From an uncultured Pleomorphomonas sp. (GTDB lineage: Bacteria; Pseudomonadota; Alphaproteobacteria; Rhizobiales; Pleomorphomonadaceae), in contig CALMMQ010000105.1 in NCBI GenBank assembly GCA_937868725.1, positions 1-64,000 of the forward strand: DNA of 64,000 nt. The letters are read 5' to 3'. The notes under the pieces are model-generated. The model made no database searches. It saw nothing but the letters and a program-made list of their open reading frames with translations, and was not told where the DNA came from. Position 1 is the first letter of the stretch, and every line of letters starts with the position of its first letter. The position numbers and the translations under genes were made by a program. Shown here one piece after another: positions 52,377-63,922 of the stretch.

Positions 52377-53638
52377 TGGCAGCGACGCCGCCCGTCGAAG
52401 CCGCGTTCGCGGCGGAGGAACTCGGCCGGCTGTTCGCGCCCTTGTCGCCGTTGGCCCGCGTCGGCATTGCCGTTTCCGGCGGCCCTGATTCGACGGCGCT
52501 GATGCTGCTCGCCCACGCCTGGGCTGAGCGCCAGCCCGCACCGCCCCACCTTTCCATTCTGACCGTCGATCACGCTCTGCGTCCCGCTTCGGCCGCCGAG
52601 GCCGACGCCGTGCTCGCTCAGGCCGAGCGCCTCGGCCTGGCCGCCACCAAGCTCATCTGGCAGCACGACAGCCTGCCGCGGAGCGACATTCAAGCCCAGG
52701 CCCGCGACGCCCGCTACCGCCTCATGGCCGCCGCCGCCCGCGATCAGGGGCTCGATGCCGTGCTGCTCGCCCATACCCGCGACGATCAGGCCGAAACCGT
52801 GCTGATGCGGCTGCAACGAGGCTCCGGCGTCCGCGGCCTCGCCGGCATGCCGGAACGCCGCGTCATCGCCGGCGTCTCGTTCCTGCGGCCGCTGCTCGAT
52901 GTCCCCAAGGCGCGCTTGACGGCCTATCTCGAGGCGCTTGGCGTGCCATATGTCCGCGATCCCTCCAACCAGTCCGACCGCTTCCTGCGCGCCCGCGTCC
53001 GCCAGTTGATGCCGGCACTGGCCGCGCTTGGCCTCGACGCCAGCCGCCTCGCCGACACTGCCCGCCGCATGGCCCGTGCCGATCAAGCGCTCGCCGCCGC
53101 CACCGCCGAGCTCGGGCAACGCGCCGCCCGTGATTTCGGCGGCGTCGTCTGCCTCGACGAGGCGGAGTTGGCCGCCGCGCCCGACGAGATCGTGCTGCGC
53201 CTCATCACCAGCCGGCTGCGCGCCATCCGCCCGCGTCCTGTCTATCCGCCGCGCGCCGAAGCGCCGGAGCGTTGGCTCGCCGCCTGGCGGCGGGGCGAGG
53301 CGCCGCGCCGGGCCACCATGGCCGGCGTCGTGCTCGACCGACGGTCGAGCGGTCTCTGGCTCTATGCCGAAGCCGGTCGACAGGGCCTGCCCACCGTGAC
53401 CATCGCCGGCGATGGCTCCTGTCTCTGGGATGATCGCTGTCACGTTGCAGTGAAGGGCAGCACCGGCCGCCCGGTGCTGATCGGCCCCGCCAGCGGTGAC
53501 GCGCGCCGCCCCGACCTGCCCAAGGCCGCCGCCGCCAGCCTGCCGGCTTTCGCCATGGCCGACGGCGCGCCGCCGCCCGCCGGCCTTGAGGTCGCCTTCG
53601 TCTGGCAGAGCGGCGAGCCGGCCGACGAGGCGCCGTGA
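52376..53638 (+). CDS. tilS: tRNA(Ile)-lysidine synthetase
   Basis: 420 residues. The PP-loop SGGPDS (about 34-39) binds ATP, followed by VDHALRPAS, ARDARYRLM and LLAHTRDDQAETVLMRLQRGSGVRGLAGM, all TilS hallmarks. It modifies the CAU anticodon wobble C of tRNA-Ile2 to lysidine, an essential step in AUA decoding. The start ATG overlaps the ybgF stop by one base; a GTG one codon earlier also exists. Confidence 0.96.
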   Translation: MAATPPVEAAFAAEELGRLFAPLSPLARVGIAVSGGPDSTALMLLAHAWAERQPAPPHLSILTVDHALRPASAAEADAVLAQAERLGLAATKLIWQHDSLPRSDIQAQARDARYRLMAAAARDQGLDAVLLAHTRDDQAETVLMRLQRGSGVRGLAGMPERRVIAGVSFLRPLLDVPKARLTAYLEALGVPYVRDPSNQSDRFLRARVRQLMPALAALGLDASRLADTARRMARADQALAAATAELGQRAARDFGGVVCLDEAELAAAPDEIVLRLITSRLRAIRPRPVYPPRAEAPERWLAAWRRGEAPRRATMAGVVLDRRSSGLWLYAEAGRQGLPTVTIAGDGSCLWDDRCHVAVKGSTGRPVLIGPASGDARRPDLPKAAAASLPAFAMADGAPPPAGLEVAFVWQSGEPADEAP

Positions 53639-53822
53639 TGCCGGCCTGCCGCCCGCACGCGACAAACTGTTCACCGCGACCAACAATTGGCTGCCCGCCT
53701 TGGCTTGGCAAGCGCCCCCTGACAACCTATTTTAGTCAAACTTGGGTTGGAATGCCGCCGATGGCCGCGATCCACCTTGCTTCCACAGGCGTCGCGAAGC
53801 CGGCGCGCTGCAAAGGTCGACG

Positions 53823-55751
<1,929 letters not shown>

Positions 55752-55774
55752 CCGCGCTCCTTCGCGTCAACATC

Positions 55775-55806
55775 ACGCCGGGCCCGCCAGCCCGGCGTTT
55801 TCTTTT
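55775..55806 (+). terminator. intrinsic terminator of ftsH
   Basis: 8-bp stem ACGCCGGG/CCCGGCGT followed by TTTTCTTTT. Confidence 0.88.
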
Positions 55807-55836
55807 GTGTCGTCCCTCCGCGCGGCCGGCGCGCCA

Positions 55837-55869
55837 AAGAAAAAGCCGCCGGACCAGCGTCCGACGGCT
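55837..55869 (-). terminator. intrinsic terminator of the TPR lipoprotein gene
   Basis: On the minus strand the stem AGCCGTCGGAC...GTCCGGCGGCT (one mismatch) is followed by TTTTTCTTT. It faces the ftsH terminator, giving two back-to-back terminators. Confidence 0.88.
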
Positions 55870-55899
55870 TCATCGATCTCATCGAGCAGGCCGGCTGGC

Positions 55900-56745
55900 T
55901 CAGGCCAGCGGCTTCTCGTTGCGCAGCGCCGCGTTGGCCGGCCCGTAACCCGGCTTGAGGATCAGCGCCCGGTTGATCGAATCGTGGCCCTTGGCCACAT
56001 CGCCGCTACGGATCTGGGCGATGCCGAGGTTGGTCCAGAACTCGGCCGAGCTCTTGTTGCGGTTGACCGCCGAGGCGAAGTCCTGCAGCGCGTCCTTGGT
56101 CTTGCCGAGCTCCAGCTTCGACAGGCCACGGGCGTTGAACGGCTCGGACGAATTGGAATCGAGGGCGATGGCCGCGTCGAGGTCGGCGACGGCGCGGACA
56201 TGATCGCCGCGCACCTGATAGATCAGGGCGCGGTTGTAATAGGCCTTGGCGTCGGCATTGTTGGTGGCGATGGCCTGATCGAAATCGGCCATGGCGAAAT
56301 CGTACTGTTTGGACTGCCGGTACAGCGTGCCGCGACCGAGGAAGGCCGGCGAATAGCTGGGATTGAGCTGGATGGCCTGATTGTAGTCGGACAGCGCCGC
56401 CTGCGGCTGATTGAGCTGGCGATAGATCAGTGCCCGGTTGTTGTAGGCCTGATAGAAGCCGGAATTGAGCTGGATCGCCGTGTTGAAGTCGGCGAGCGCT
56501 TCCTGGTAACGGCCGGCCTGGCCGAAGGCCGAACCGCGGACGTTGTAGTTGACGGCGTTCTGCGGATCGCGATTGATGGCGTCGGTCAGCGAATTGAGGT
56601 TCGCCGACGAACCGACCGAGGAGTCGATGGCCAGCGTCGTCGACATCGACTGATCGTCGCTGGTCGTGCAGCCAGCCAGAGCCGACACGATGCCGACACC
56701 GACGATCAGGTTGCGGGACATCGGAAGCACTGAAGAAAGCCGCAT
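55900..56745 (-). CDS. TPR-repeat lipoprotein (NlpI-like)
   Basis: 281 residues. Lipoprotein signal with lipobox ALAGC (Cys26). About six tetratricopeptide repeats from about 50 to 270 (NYNVRGSAFGQAGRYQEALADFNTAIQLN, AYNNRALIYRQLNQPQAALSDYNQAIQLN, and so on). Probably an outer-membrane-anchored scaffold resembling NlpI, which brings murein hydrolases and proteases together; partner not identified. The upstream frame to 57009 is non-coding. Convergent with ftsH. Confidence 0.92.
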   Translation of the reverse strand: MRLSSVLPMSRNLIVGVGIVSALAGCTTSDDQSMSTTLAIDSSVGSSANLNSLTDAINRDPQNAVNYNVRGSAFGQAGRYQEALADFNTAIQLNSGFYQAYNNRALIYRQLNQPQAALSDYNQAIQLNPSYSPAFLGRGTLYRQSKQYDFAMADFDQAIATNNADAKAYYNRALIYQVRGDHVRAVADLDAAIALDSNSSEPFNARGLSKLELGKTKDALQDFASAVNRNKSSAEFWTNLGIAQIRSGDVAKGHDSINRALILKPGYGPANAALRNEKPLA

Positions 56746-57007
56746 GCAATCAATCCTTTCAATCGGCCGTGGCGCGCCTTTGTCAGGATGATGAGATCCG
56801 GCGAAGCGCAGCACGATCCAGCAATCCGCGGCACCCGTCGACCAGATTGCGCCTGCCTGATCGATGACGGCTGCCCAAGCCCTTGAAGCGGGACTCTCCC
56901 GACGCCAACCGGTTGGCCTGATCCGATCGGCCGCTGCCCGGTCCGGCGGGGCTCGCCATCTCCTCCGACAGGACCCCTGTCGAGTCGGCACCGGAGGCGA
57001 ACATAAC

Positions 57008-57043
57008 AAAAAAGACGGTCAACGCCAGCGCGACCGCCCTTTT
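57008..57043 (-). terminator. intrinsic terminator of rpsU
   Basis: On the minus strand CGGTC...GACCG with an inner CGC/GCG region is followed by TCTTTTTTG. Confidence 0.75.
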
Positions 57044-57079
57044 TATTTCATGCCGGACTGACGGGCGAAACGCCGCGTG

Positions 57080-57307
57080 TCAGTGGGTACGGCCCTTGAC
57101 CGCCACCAAGCCCTCGCGCTGGGCGCGCTTGCGAGCCAGCTTGCGCGAACGACGCACGGCTTCGGCCTTCTCGCGAGCCTTCTTCTCCGACGGCTTCTCA
57201 TAGTGGCCACGGAGCTTCATCTCGCGGAAAATGCCTTCCCGCTGCATCTTCTTCTTGAGCGCCTTGAGAGCCTGATCGACGTTGTTGTCGCGAACGAGTA
57301 CCTGCAC
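57080..57307 (-). CDS. rpsU: 30S ribosomal protein S21
   Basis: 75 residues. [25 protein letters not shown] is the standard alphaproteobacterial S21 N-terminus, with [27 protein letters not shown] and a basic tail. Start is GTG (57305-57307), which fixes the reading. S21 aids initiation by helping pair the Shine-Dalgarno sequence. Single gene with terminator. Confidence 0.97.
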   Translation of the reverse strand: MQVLVRDNNVDQALKALKKKMQREGIFREMKLRGHYEKPSEKKAREKAEAVRRSRKLARKRAQREGLVAVKGRTH

Positions 57308-57739
57308 GCCTGTATTCCCGTGGTCGGTCGCCGGGTCGATACGCAACGCGGGCGGAACACCGCCCCAGTCCGCCTCTTCCCATCGGCGAGATTCTGACAA
57401 TGCTTGCGGAAATGCTACAAATCCGCCACGGCGCCAAGGCACCGCGAAAGTGGAGGGTATCTAGCAAATCACAGCCGGCCTGTCCACCACCGATCGACGG
57501 AAAAAAGCGGTTTTCGGCCACTGGACGATTTGGTGGCACCCTGGCTCATCTTGAGGCAATGCCGTCGACTGCTGGCCGCCACGATGGCATCGGTACTTTC
57601 CCGGCGCGACCGTACCGACACAGCCAATCACCTAATTTGTCGGTTAACCCTTCGGCAATCGCATTTTGGCCAAGATAACCGGCACAGGATTTGCGAAACA
57701 GCCACAAGCAAATTCGTGTTGGCGATTGGGAACAAAATC
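57308..57739. other. divergent intergenic region rpsU/amidotransferase
   Basis: 432 bases. Contains GGTTAACC near 57641 and presumably promoters in both directions; no unambiguous boxes, RNA or gene were found. Confidence 0.4.
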
Positions 57740-58552
57740 ATGTGCCGTTGGCTCGCGTATGCCGGTCGACCGATCTTTCTCGAAAATCTCGTTTGCAAGC
57801 CTTGCCACTCGCTGGTGCAGCAAAGCCACCACGCCGCCGAATGTCTGGCGCCGACCAACGGCGATGGCTTCGGTCTCGGCTGGTACGGTGCCTGGAGCGA
57901 ACCCGGCCTGTTCCGCGACGCCATGCCGGCCTGGAACGACGACAATCTCAAGTGCCTGACGCACCAGATCTCCTCGCACATGTTCTTCGCCCACGTCCGG
58001 GCCTCCACCGGCACGCCGAGCACGCGCGTCAACTGCCATCCCTTCGCTTCCGGCCGCTGGATGTTCATGCACAATGGGCAGGTCGGCGGCTGGCATCGCA
58101 TCCGCCGCGCCATCGAGAGCCGGCTGTCCGACAGCCGCTACGCCGAACGGCGGGGCAGCACCGATTCCGAAGCGCTGTTCCTGATGATGGACCCGGACAT
58201 GCTGGCCGTCGATCCGGTGCGGGCGCTGCGCGACGTGCTGGTCGAAACGCGCCAGATCATGCTCGATGCCGGCATCGGCGAGGCCTTGCGCCTCACAGCC
58301 GCCCTCACCGATGGCGAACGCTTCTACGCCTTCCGCTATTCCTCCGACGACCGCGTGCCGACGCTGTACTGGCAGAAGAGCGCCGACGGCATCATCGTCG
58401 TCTCCGAGCCGATCGACGCCAACCGCGACAGCTGGACGGCGGTGCCGAGCAGCACGGTGCTGATCGTCGAGCCGGGCGCCGAACCGCGCTTCGAGCCCTT
58501 CGACGTCGAGGCGGCGGTGCGTTTCCCGGCGACTCGCGTCGCCGCCGAGTGA
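57740..58552 (+). CDS. class II glutamine amidotransferase (YafJ/EgtC-like)
   Basis: 270 residues. Catalytic Cys2 in MCRWLAYAG, with AHVRASTGTPSTRVNCHPF and MFMHNGQVGGWHRIRR, the conserved Ntn-hydrolase amidotransferase motifs. It should release ammonia from glutamine or hydrolyse a gamma-glutamyl amide; without ergothioneine-pathway neighbours the substrate is open. Convergent with purK with only 9 bases between. Confidence 0.92.
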   Translation: MCRWLAYAGRPIFLENLVCKPCHSLVQQSHHAAECLAPTNGDGFGLGWYGAWSEPGLFRDAMPAWNDDNLKCLTHQISSHMFFAHVRASTGTPSTRVNCHPFASGRWMFMHNGQVGGWHRIRRAIESRLSDSRYAERRGSTDSEALFLMMDPDMLAVDPVRALRDVLVETRQIMLDAGIGEALRLTAALTDGERFYAFRYSSDDRVPTLYWQKSADGIIVVSEPIDANRDSWTAVPSSTVLIVEPGAEPRFEPFDVEAAVRFPATRVAAE

Positions 58553-58561
58553 TCCGCCCGG

Positions 58562-59665
58562 TCAGCCGGGCGAGCGGCGCAGCCGGTTGACGTGGCCCAT
58601 CTTGCGGCCCGGTCGGCTCTCGGTCTTGCCGTAAAGATGCAGCCGCGCCTCCGGATCGGCGACGATCGTCGCCCAGGCGTCGGCGTCGGCACCGATGAGA
58701 TTTTCCATCACCGTCGGCGCCAGCGTGTCGACCGAACCGATTGGCCAGCCGGCAATGGCCCGCACGTGGTTCTCGAACTGCGACGTCACGGCGCCGTCTT
58801 CCGTCCAGTGGCCGGAATTGTGCACGCGCGGCGCGATCTCGTTGACGATCAACCGCTCGCCGGCCGTGCCGCGGACGACGAACAGCTCGACACCCAGCAC
58901 GCCGACGTAGGCCAGCGCCTCGGCCAGTTGCCGGCCGAGGGCGGCGGCGGCGGCGAGCGTCGCCGCGCTCACCCGCGCCGGCACGCGCGTTTCCTTGAGG
59001 ATGTGATTGACGTGGATGTTTTCGCCCGGGGCGTAGACGCGGACGGTGCCGTCGGCGCCACGCACCACGATCACCGACATTTCCAGCGCGAAATCGACCA
59101 GTCCCTCGGCGATCAGGTCGCCGCCGCCAAGGGCGGTGAAGGCAGCAGCCAGCTCGGCCCGATCGGCCACCTTGCGCTGTCCCTTGCCGTCGTAGCCGAA
59201 GCGCCGCGTCTTGATGATGGCCGGCAGACCGCACTGAGCCACCGCCGCCTCGAAATCGGCCGGCGTGTCGATGGCCTGGAACGGCGCCACTTCGATGCCG
59301 ATGCCGGAGATGAAACACTTCTCGGCAATGCGATCCTGCGAGATGGCCAGCGCCCGGGCATCGGGGTAGAGCGGACAGCGCTCGGCGATGATCTCGGCGG
59401 CGCGGGCCGGCACGTTCTCGAACTCGTAGCTGACGACGTCGCACGTCGCCGCGAAGGCGGCCAGCGCCGCCTCGTCGTCGTAGTCGGCCACCGTGTGGGC
59501 ATGTGCCACCTCGAAGGCCGGACTGAGCGGATCGGGGCAATAGACGTGCAGGCGCAGGCCAAGCCGGGCGGCGGCGAGCGCCATCATGCGGCCGAGCTGA
59601 CCACCGCCAAGCATGCCGATCACCGAACCGGGCGGCAGAGGAAAGCGCGAGCGATCACTGGCCAT
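58562..59665 (-). CDS. purK: 5-(carboxyamino)imidazole ribonucleotide synthase
   Basis: 367 residues, ATP-grasp. [25 protein letters not shown] (about 13-37), [12 protein letters not shown] (ATP loop), [31 protein letters not shown], all PurK signatures. It carboxylates AIR with ATP and bicarbonate in purine synthesis, feeding PurE. The start overlaps the purE end by 11 bases. The upstream frame to 59824 is purE read in another frame. Confidence 0.97.
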   Translation of the reverse strand: MASDRSRFPLPPGSVIGMLGGGQLGRMMALAAARLGLRLHVYCPDPLSPAFEVAHAHTVADYDDEAALAAFAATCDVVSYEFENVPARAAEIIAERCPLYPDARALAISQDRIAEKCFISGIGIEVAPFQAIDTPADFEAAVAQCGLPAIIKTRRFGYDGKGQRKVADRAELAAAFTALGGGDLIAEGLVDFALEMSVIVVRGADGTVRVYAPGENIHVNHILKETRVPARVSAATLAAAAALGRQLAEALAYVGVLGVELFVVRGTAGERLIVNEIAPRVHNSGHWTEDGAVTSQFENHVRAIAGWPIGSVDTLAPTVMENLIGADADAWATIVADPEARLHLYGKTESRPGRKMGHVNRLRRSPG

Positions 59666-60149
59666 CGGCGGGCACCTCGGCAACCGACGCCGTCTGACGC
59701 GCCCGATAGGCCTCGAGCCGCTCGGCCAGCGCCTCGTCGCTGAGCGCCAGCACCGCCGCCGCCAGCAGCGCCGCGTTGATCGCCCCGGCCTTGCCGATCG
59801 CCAGCGTACCGACCGGAATGCCACCGGGCATCTGGACGATGGACAGCAAGCTGTCCTGCCCCTTGAGCGCCCGGCTCTCCACCGGCACGCCGAACACCGG
59901 CAGCGGCGTCATCGCCGCCGTCATGCCCGGCAGATGGGCGGCCCCACCGGCACCGGCGATGATCACCTTGAAGCCGGCCGCCCGGGCGCCGTGCGCAAAG
60001 GCGACGAGCCGGTCCGGCGTGCGATGGGCCGAGACGATGCGGCAATCATGGGGAATGGCGAGCGCCTCCAGCGTATCGGAGGCATGCTTCATGGTCTCCC
60101 AGTCGGACTGGCTTCCCATGATGACCGCGACGGTCGGCGTTTGGGACAT
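59655..60149 (-). CDS. purE: N5-carboxyaminoimidazole ribonucleotide mutase
   Basis: 164 residues. [22 protein letters not shown] with SAHRTPDR (catalytic His) and [12 protein letters not shown] are the PurE class I signatures. Converts N5-CAIR to CAIR. First of purEK; ydcH lies 76 bases upstream on the same strand and may be co-transcribed. Confidence 0.97.
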   Translation of the reverse strand: MSQTPTVAVIMGSQSDWETMKHASDTLEALAIPHDCRIVSAHRTPDRLVAFAHGARAAGFKVIIAGAGGAAHLPGMTAAMTPLPVFGVPVESRALKGQDSLLSIVQMPGGIPVGTLAIGKAGAINAALLAAAVLALSDEALAERLEAYRARQTASVAEVPADGQ

Positions 60150-60225
60150 CGGCCGGCTTCCCTTTCTGGTCGAAGCGTTGTGTCGACCTTGGCGGTACGG
60201 GAAATCCGGCAAATTGGCAAGCCGA

Positions 60226-60432
60226 TCAGGCGATGATATCGGGCACCGTCTGGTCTTCCAGAATCTGGATGCGGTCCTTGAGCGCCAGCTTGCGCTTCTT
60301 GAGGCGCTGGATCTGGATGGAATCGCCGGTGCCGAGTTCGGCCATGGCGGCGATCGCCGTATCGAGATCGCGATGCTCCTGACGGAGCCTCGCCAGTTCC
60401 AGCCTGACTTCCTCGTTCTCGTGCTCGGTCAT
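60226..60432 (-). CDS. YdcH/DUF465 family small protein
   Basis: 68 residues, charged coiled coil. [19 protein letters not shown]...[22 protein letters not shown] is the DUF465 pattern, whose KKRKLxLKD core is conserved. Function unknown. It lies upstream of purEK on the same strand, as in many alphaproteobacteria, and is divergent from a second DUF465 gene at 60764. Confidence 0.9.
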   Translation of the reverse strand: MTEHENEEVRLELARLRQEHRDLDTAIAAMAELGTGDSIQIQRLKKRKLALKDRIQILEDQTVPDIIA

Positions 60433-60502
60433 ACACAGCACCCTTCGCGAACACGCGCCATGGTCACGGCAGGCGGACGTCATCCGTCGCCGCGGTGATC
60501 GA

Positions 60503-60531
60503 AGTATAACAGATCGGAACACGCATTTCAC
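60503..60531 (-). promoter_or_regulatory. candidate promoter for ydcH-purEK
   Basis: On the minus strand GTGAAA (60526-60531), 17 bases, TATACT (60503-60508). The -10 is near-perfect and the -35 poor. Located in the 331-base divergent gap 60433-60763. Confidence 0.4.
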
Positions 60532-60763
60532 CCGCCTCCAACACGCTTGGCCGGCAAAGCCAACACAATTCCGTCGCCGCTCCCCTTGGTGAGCCGCCAC
60601 AGTCTGGCAATTGGCAAATAGTCGAGGCGAAAGAGAGACATGCAGGTTTTTCCTGACCATGTTTTGTTGGCCGTTACGCCTTGTGTAGGACCCGTATCGA
60701 CTTCATATCAGAAGTGTGACACCATGATTTCGTCGTGGTTCAGTCCACACAAAGGAGGCCCTG

Positions 60764-60946
60764 ATGTCTGTTCAGTCGCATATTGAAGAGCTCCAGCGTC
60801 GTCATGCCGCGCTCAAACGCGAACTCGAGGAAGCGTTGCAGCATCCGAGCGTCGACGACTCGCTGATAGCGGATCTCAAGCGCAAGAAGCTGCTGCTGAA
60901 GGACGAGATTTCCAAGTTGGCCTCAAGCCCTGAGGTACTTCACTAA
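60764..60946 (+). CDS. YdcH/DUF465 family small protein, second copy
   Basis: 60 residues with the same fold as the divergent neighbour (HIEELQRRHAALKRELEEAL...ADLKRKKLLLKDEISKL) but clearly diverged. A very strong AAAGGAGG ribosome site lies 7 bases upstream and a strong terminator follows at 60990-61026, suggesting high expression. Function unknown. Confidence 0.9.
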   Translation: MSVQSHIEELQRRHAALKRELEEALQHPSVDDSLIADLKRKKLLLKDEISKLASSPEVLH

Positions 60947-60989
60947 GGTCCACGCCGATCTCTACTCATTTGGGCGAAAGCCGCCCTCG

Positions 60990-61026
60990 AACGCCACGAA
61001 ACCCGGTTTCGTGGCGTTTGCATTTT
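60990..61026 (+). terminator. intrinsic terminator of the second ydcH gene
   Basis: Perfect 12-bp stem AACGCCACGAAA/TTTCGTGGCGTT with a 5-base loop, then TGCATTTT. Confidence 0.92.
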
Positions 61027-61047
61027 GACGACCGGCCGCGTTGCCGC

Positions 61048-61818
61048 TCAGCCGGCCAGTCCGTCCCAGATCAGCTTGAGGCCGGCAAGGAAGGTCAGGA
61101 TATAGGAGAGGCGGTAGAACAGCGCTTCGTCCATCACCTTCAGCATCCAGGTGCCGATGGCCAGGCCGACGAGCGTCACCGGCGCCAGCGCCAGCGAGAT
61201 CATCAGGTTGTCGGTGTTGAGCAGGCCGAGCGCACCGAAGAATGGCAGCTTGACGTAGTTGATGACGCCGAAGAAGAACACGCTGACGCTGGTGAACACC
61301 ACGCGGTCGAGCTTGAGCGGCAGCAGGTAGAACATCAGCGGCGGTCCGCCGGCGTGGGCGATGAAGCTCGTGAAACCCGACAGGCACGACCAGATCAGGC
61401 CGGCGAGCCGTCCCGGCTTGCCGGGCGGCGCCAGCCGCCGCACCAGCCCCGACAGCCAGTGCCGCACCGTGAACAGCACCGTCACCAGGCCGATCATCAG
61501 GCCGATGGTGCTTTCGCTCATCAGGCGGAAGCTCAGAAAGCCCAGAACGACACCGATCGCCGCCGCCGCCACCAACGGCAGCAGCAACCGCACGTCGAGG
61601 TGGCGACGGAACGTCCACATGGCGATGAGGTCGGAGAAGCACAACAGCGGCAATACGATGCCGGAAGCCACCGTCGGCGGTACGACGAAGGCGAGGAGTG
61701 GCACGGCCAGACCACCGATCGACGTCAGTCCGCCCTTGGACAGACCGACGCTGAGGATGGCCGGCACGGCGGCCAGCATGAAGGCCGGATCGAAGATCGT
61801 CGCCGCCGCGTCGAACAT
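61048..61818 (-). CDS. sulfite exporter TauE/SafE (TSUP) family transporter
   Basis: 256 residues with about eight transmembrane helices. Features of the family: GLSKGGLTSIGGLAVPLLAF near residue 20 and GFTSFIAHAGGPPLMFYLLPLKLD near 145. Exports or takes up small organic or sulfur anions; substrate unknown. 20 bases after deoC on the same strand, so probably co-transcribed. Confidence 0.93.
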   Translation of the reverse strand: MFDAAATIFDPAFMLAAVPAILSVGLSKGGLTSIGGLAVPLLAFVVPPTVASGIVLPLLCFSDLIAMWTFRRHLDVRLLLPLVAAAAIGVVLGFLSFRLMSESTIGLMIGLVTVLFTVRHWLSGLVRRLAPPGKPGRLAGLIWSCLSGFTSFIAHAGGPPLMFYLLPLKLDRVVFTSVSVFFFGVINYVKLPFFGALGLLNTDNLMISLALAPVTLVGLAIGTWMLKVMDEALFYRLSYILTFLAGLKLIWDGLAG

Positions 61819-61838
61819 GCGCCTTGCCTTGTCGGGGC

Positions 61839-62528
61839 TCAGTAGCCCGCCGGAGCCTTCGGGGCGTTGGCGCCGATGATGGCCAGGCTCGCCGAGGCGC
61901 CGAGGCGCGTCGCCCCGGCTTCGATCATGGCAAACGCCGTCTCGGTGTTGCGGATGCCGCCCGACGCCTTGACGCCGAGGTCCGGCCCGACGACGCGCCG
62001 CATCAGGCCGATGTCTTCGACCGTGGCACCGCCCGTCGAGAAGCCCGTCGACGTCTTGACGAAGTCGGCCCCCTCTTCCTTGGCGATGACGCAGGCGAGT
62101 TCCTTCTCGGCGTCGGTCAGCAGGCAGGTCTCGATGATCACCTTGAGCGTCTGACCGGCGCAGGCGGCGCGCACGGCGGCGATGTCGGCGCGCACGCGCG
62201 CCACGTCGCCTTCCTTGAGAGCGCCGATGTCGATCACCATGTCGATCTCGTCGGCCCCGAGCGCCACCATGTGGCTGGTCTCGTCGGCCTTGACGGCAGC
62301 GCCGCTGGCGCCGAGCGGAAAGCCGACCACGACGCAGGTGCGCACCGGGCTGCCGGCCAGATGGTCGGCAACGAAGGCGACGTGCACGGGATTGACGCAG
62401 ACGGAGGCAAAGCCGTACTGGCGCGCCTCCTCGCAAAGGCGCGCCACATCGGCACGCGTCGCGTCGGGCTTCAGGATGGTGTGGTCGATGAAGCCGGCCA
62501 GGGTGGCCGGATCGCGAAGGGTCGACAT
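61839..62528 (-). CDS. deoC: deoxyribose-phosphate aldolase
   Basis: 229 residues. [16 protein letters not shown] at the N-terminus, [14 protein letters not shown], and the Schiff-base lysine in [15 protein letters not shown], followed by VKASGGIRN. Cleaves 2-deoxyribose-5-phosphate to glyceraldehyde-3-phosphate and acetaldehyde in deoxynucleoside breakdown. No other deo gene is next to it. Confidence 0.97.
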   Translation of the reverse strand: MSTLRDPATLAGFIDHTILKPDATRADVARLCEEARQYGFASVCVNPVHVAFVADHLAGSPVRTCVVVGFPLGASGAAVKADETSHMVALGADEIDMVIDIGALKEGDVARVRADIAAVRAACAGQTLKVIIETCLLTDAEKELACVIAKEEGADFVKTSTGFSTGGATVEDIGLMRRVVGPDLGVKASGGIRNTETAFAMIEAGATRLGASASLAIIGANAPKAPAGY

Positions 62529-62614
62529 TCAGGTTTCTCCTGGTCGCCACCGGCGGTGGACGACCACCCAGAATCGGGAGCCGGGCGCCGCCACATGACG
62601 GCGCCGCGGGCGTT

Positions 62615-62869
62615 TCACATCATGCCCAGGGCATTCTTGTAGAGCTCGAGGATCGCCTCTTCCTCTTCGCGCTGCTGCGGCTCCTTGGCGCGCAGGCGCA
62701 CGATCGACCGGATGGCCTTGACGTCGAAACCACGCCCCTTGGCCTCGGCGTAGACGTCGCGCACGTCGTCGGCGATCGCCTTCTTCTCTTCCTCGAGACG
62801 TTCGATTCGCTCGACGAACTGCTTCAGCTCCTCGGCGGCGACGCCGGTTTCCGCAACATCTGCAACCAT
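62615..62869 (-). CDS. gapR: GapR-type DNA-binding protein (DUF2312/UPF0335)
   Basis: 84 residues. [46 protein letters not shown] is the DUF2312 signature; its two long helices form a tetrameric clamp. Caulobacter GapR, of this family, binds overtwisted A/T-rich DNA ahead of replication and transcription. Start at 62869 (MVADVAET); an upstream in-frame codon adds six residues only. Same strand as deoC, 86 bases upstream of it. Confidence 0.93.
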   Translation of the reverse strand: MVADVAETGVAAEELKQFVERIERLEEEKKAIADDVRDVYAEAKGRGFDVKAIRSIVRLRAKEPQQREEEEAILELYKNALGMM

Positions 62870-62991
62870 GGAAGACCACCTCTTCAATCATGTTCCGGCC
62901 GCTGGCGGCCGGTTCGGCCGGTCATCAACTCCGAACAGGGGGGGCGCGTCAACCGCATTTTCGCCGACCCTCCCCGCCCGGCCGTCGCCGC

Positions 62992-63789
62992 TCAGCCGAT
63001 CGGCCCGGTGCGCGAGCCGAATTGGCTGACCGCACGCACCTCCGGCCGATCGACAAGATCGGCCAGCGCCGCCCACAGCCGTTCGCCCCAGGCGGCAGCC
63101 GCCGCCGGCTCGGCGATCAGGTCCTGCCGCACTTCGATCAGCACGTGGGCGAAGCCGCGCGCCGTGCCGTGGCGGAAGAGCGTGTCATTGGCGAGTGCCC
63201 CGTCATAGGGCTCGTTGTCGCCCACCTGCCAGCCGACGGCTCTGAGACGGGCGATGAGCGGCAGCGGCAGGCGCGGATCGTTGTCCCACAGCACGCCCAC
63301 CTGCCAGGGCCGCGGCGCGCCGCGCCAGACCGGCGTGAACGAGTGCAGCGACACGATGACCGGTGGCCGGCCGGCCGCCAGCAGCCTGTCGAGCGTAGCG
63401 GCGATAGCGTCATGGTAGGGGCGGTGATAGAGGGCGATGCGCCGGGCGCGCTCGACGGCGTCGACGCGGGCGTTGCCCGGCACGATGGCGCCGTCCGACA
63501 GGCGCATGACCAGCGTCGGATCATCCTCGCCGCGGTTGGCGTCGATGAGCAGGCGCGAGAAGCGGGCGAGCAGCGCCGGCGCGCCCGCATGGCGGGCGAA
63601 GGCCCGCGTCATCTCGGCGACGCCGATGTCGTAGCCGATGTGGCGCTCGATCTCGCCGGCGGCCAGCCCGAGCGTGCCGTAGGCAGGCGGCAGGAGGTTC
63701 ATGGCGTGATCGGCGATGATCAGGAGACCGCTGGCCTCATCGCCGGGAACCAACTCGTAAGGAGCAAAGGCCGTAACAGCATCCATCAT
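62992..63789 (-). CDS. N-formylglutamate amidohydrolase family protein
   Basis: 265 residues. LLIIADHAMNLLPPAYGTLGL, RFSRLLIDANRGEDDPTLV, VSLHSFTPVWRGAPRPWQVGVLWD, HVLIEVRQDLI fit the family that hydrolyses N-formylglutamate in histidine breakdown. No hut genes are adjacent, so the true substrate may differ. Start taken at the first of two ATGs (63787-63789). Confidence 0.92.
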   Translation of the reverse strand: MMDAVTAFAPYELVPGDEASGLLIIADHAMNLLPPAYGTLGLAAGEIERHIGYDIGVAEMTRAFARHAGAPALLARFSRLLIDANRGEDDPTLVMRLSDGAIVPGNARVDAVERARRIALYHRPYHDAIAATLDRLLAAGRPPVIVSLHSFTPVWRGAPRPWQVGVLWDNDPRLPLPLIARLRAVGWQVGDNEPYDGALANDTLFRHGTARGFAHVLIEVRQDLIAEPAAAAAWGERLWAALADLVDRPEVRAVSQFGSRTGPIG

Positions 63790-63922
63790 AGCCGCCGACC
63801 ATAAATGCTGATATCGGTTTGTTCCAGTCGCAATCCCCCTGCCCGGCCGCCGTCGGCCGTGCCTTGAGCGCGGCGGCGCCGCCGGTCGCCGCTGCCGTGC
63901 CAATGAGGTGTCTTCCGTCGTC

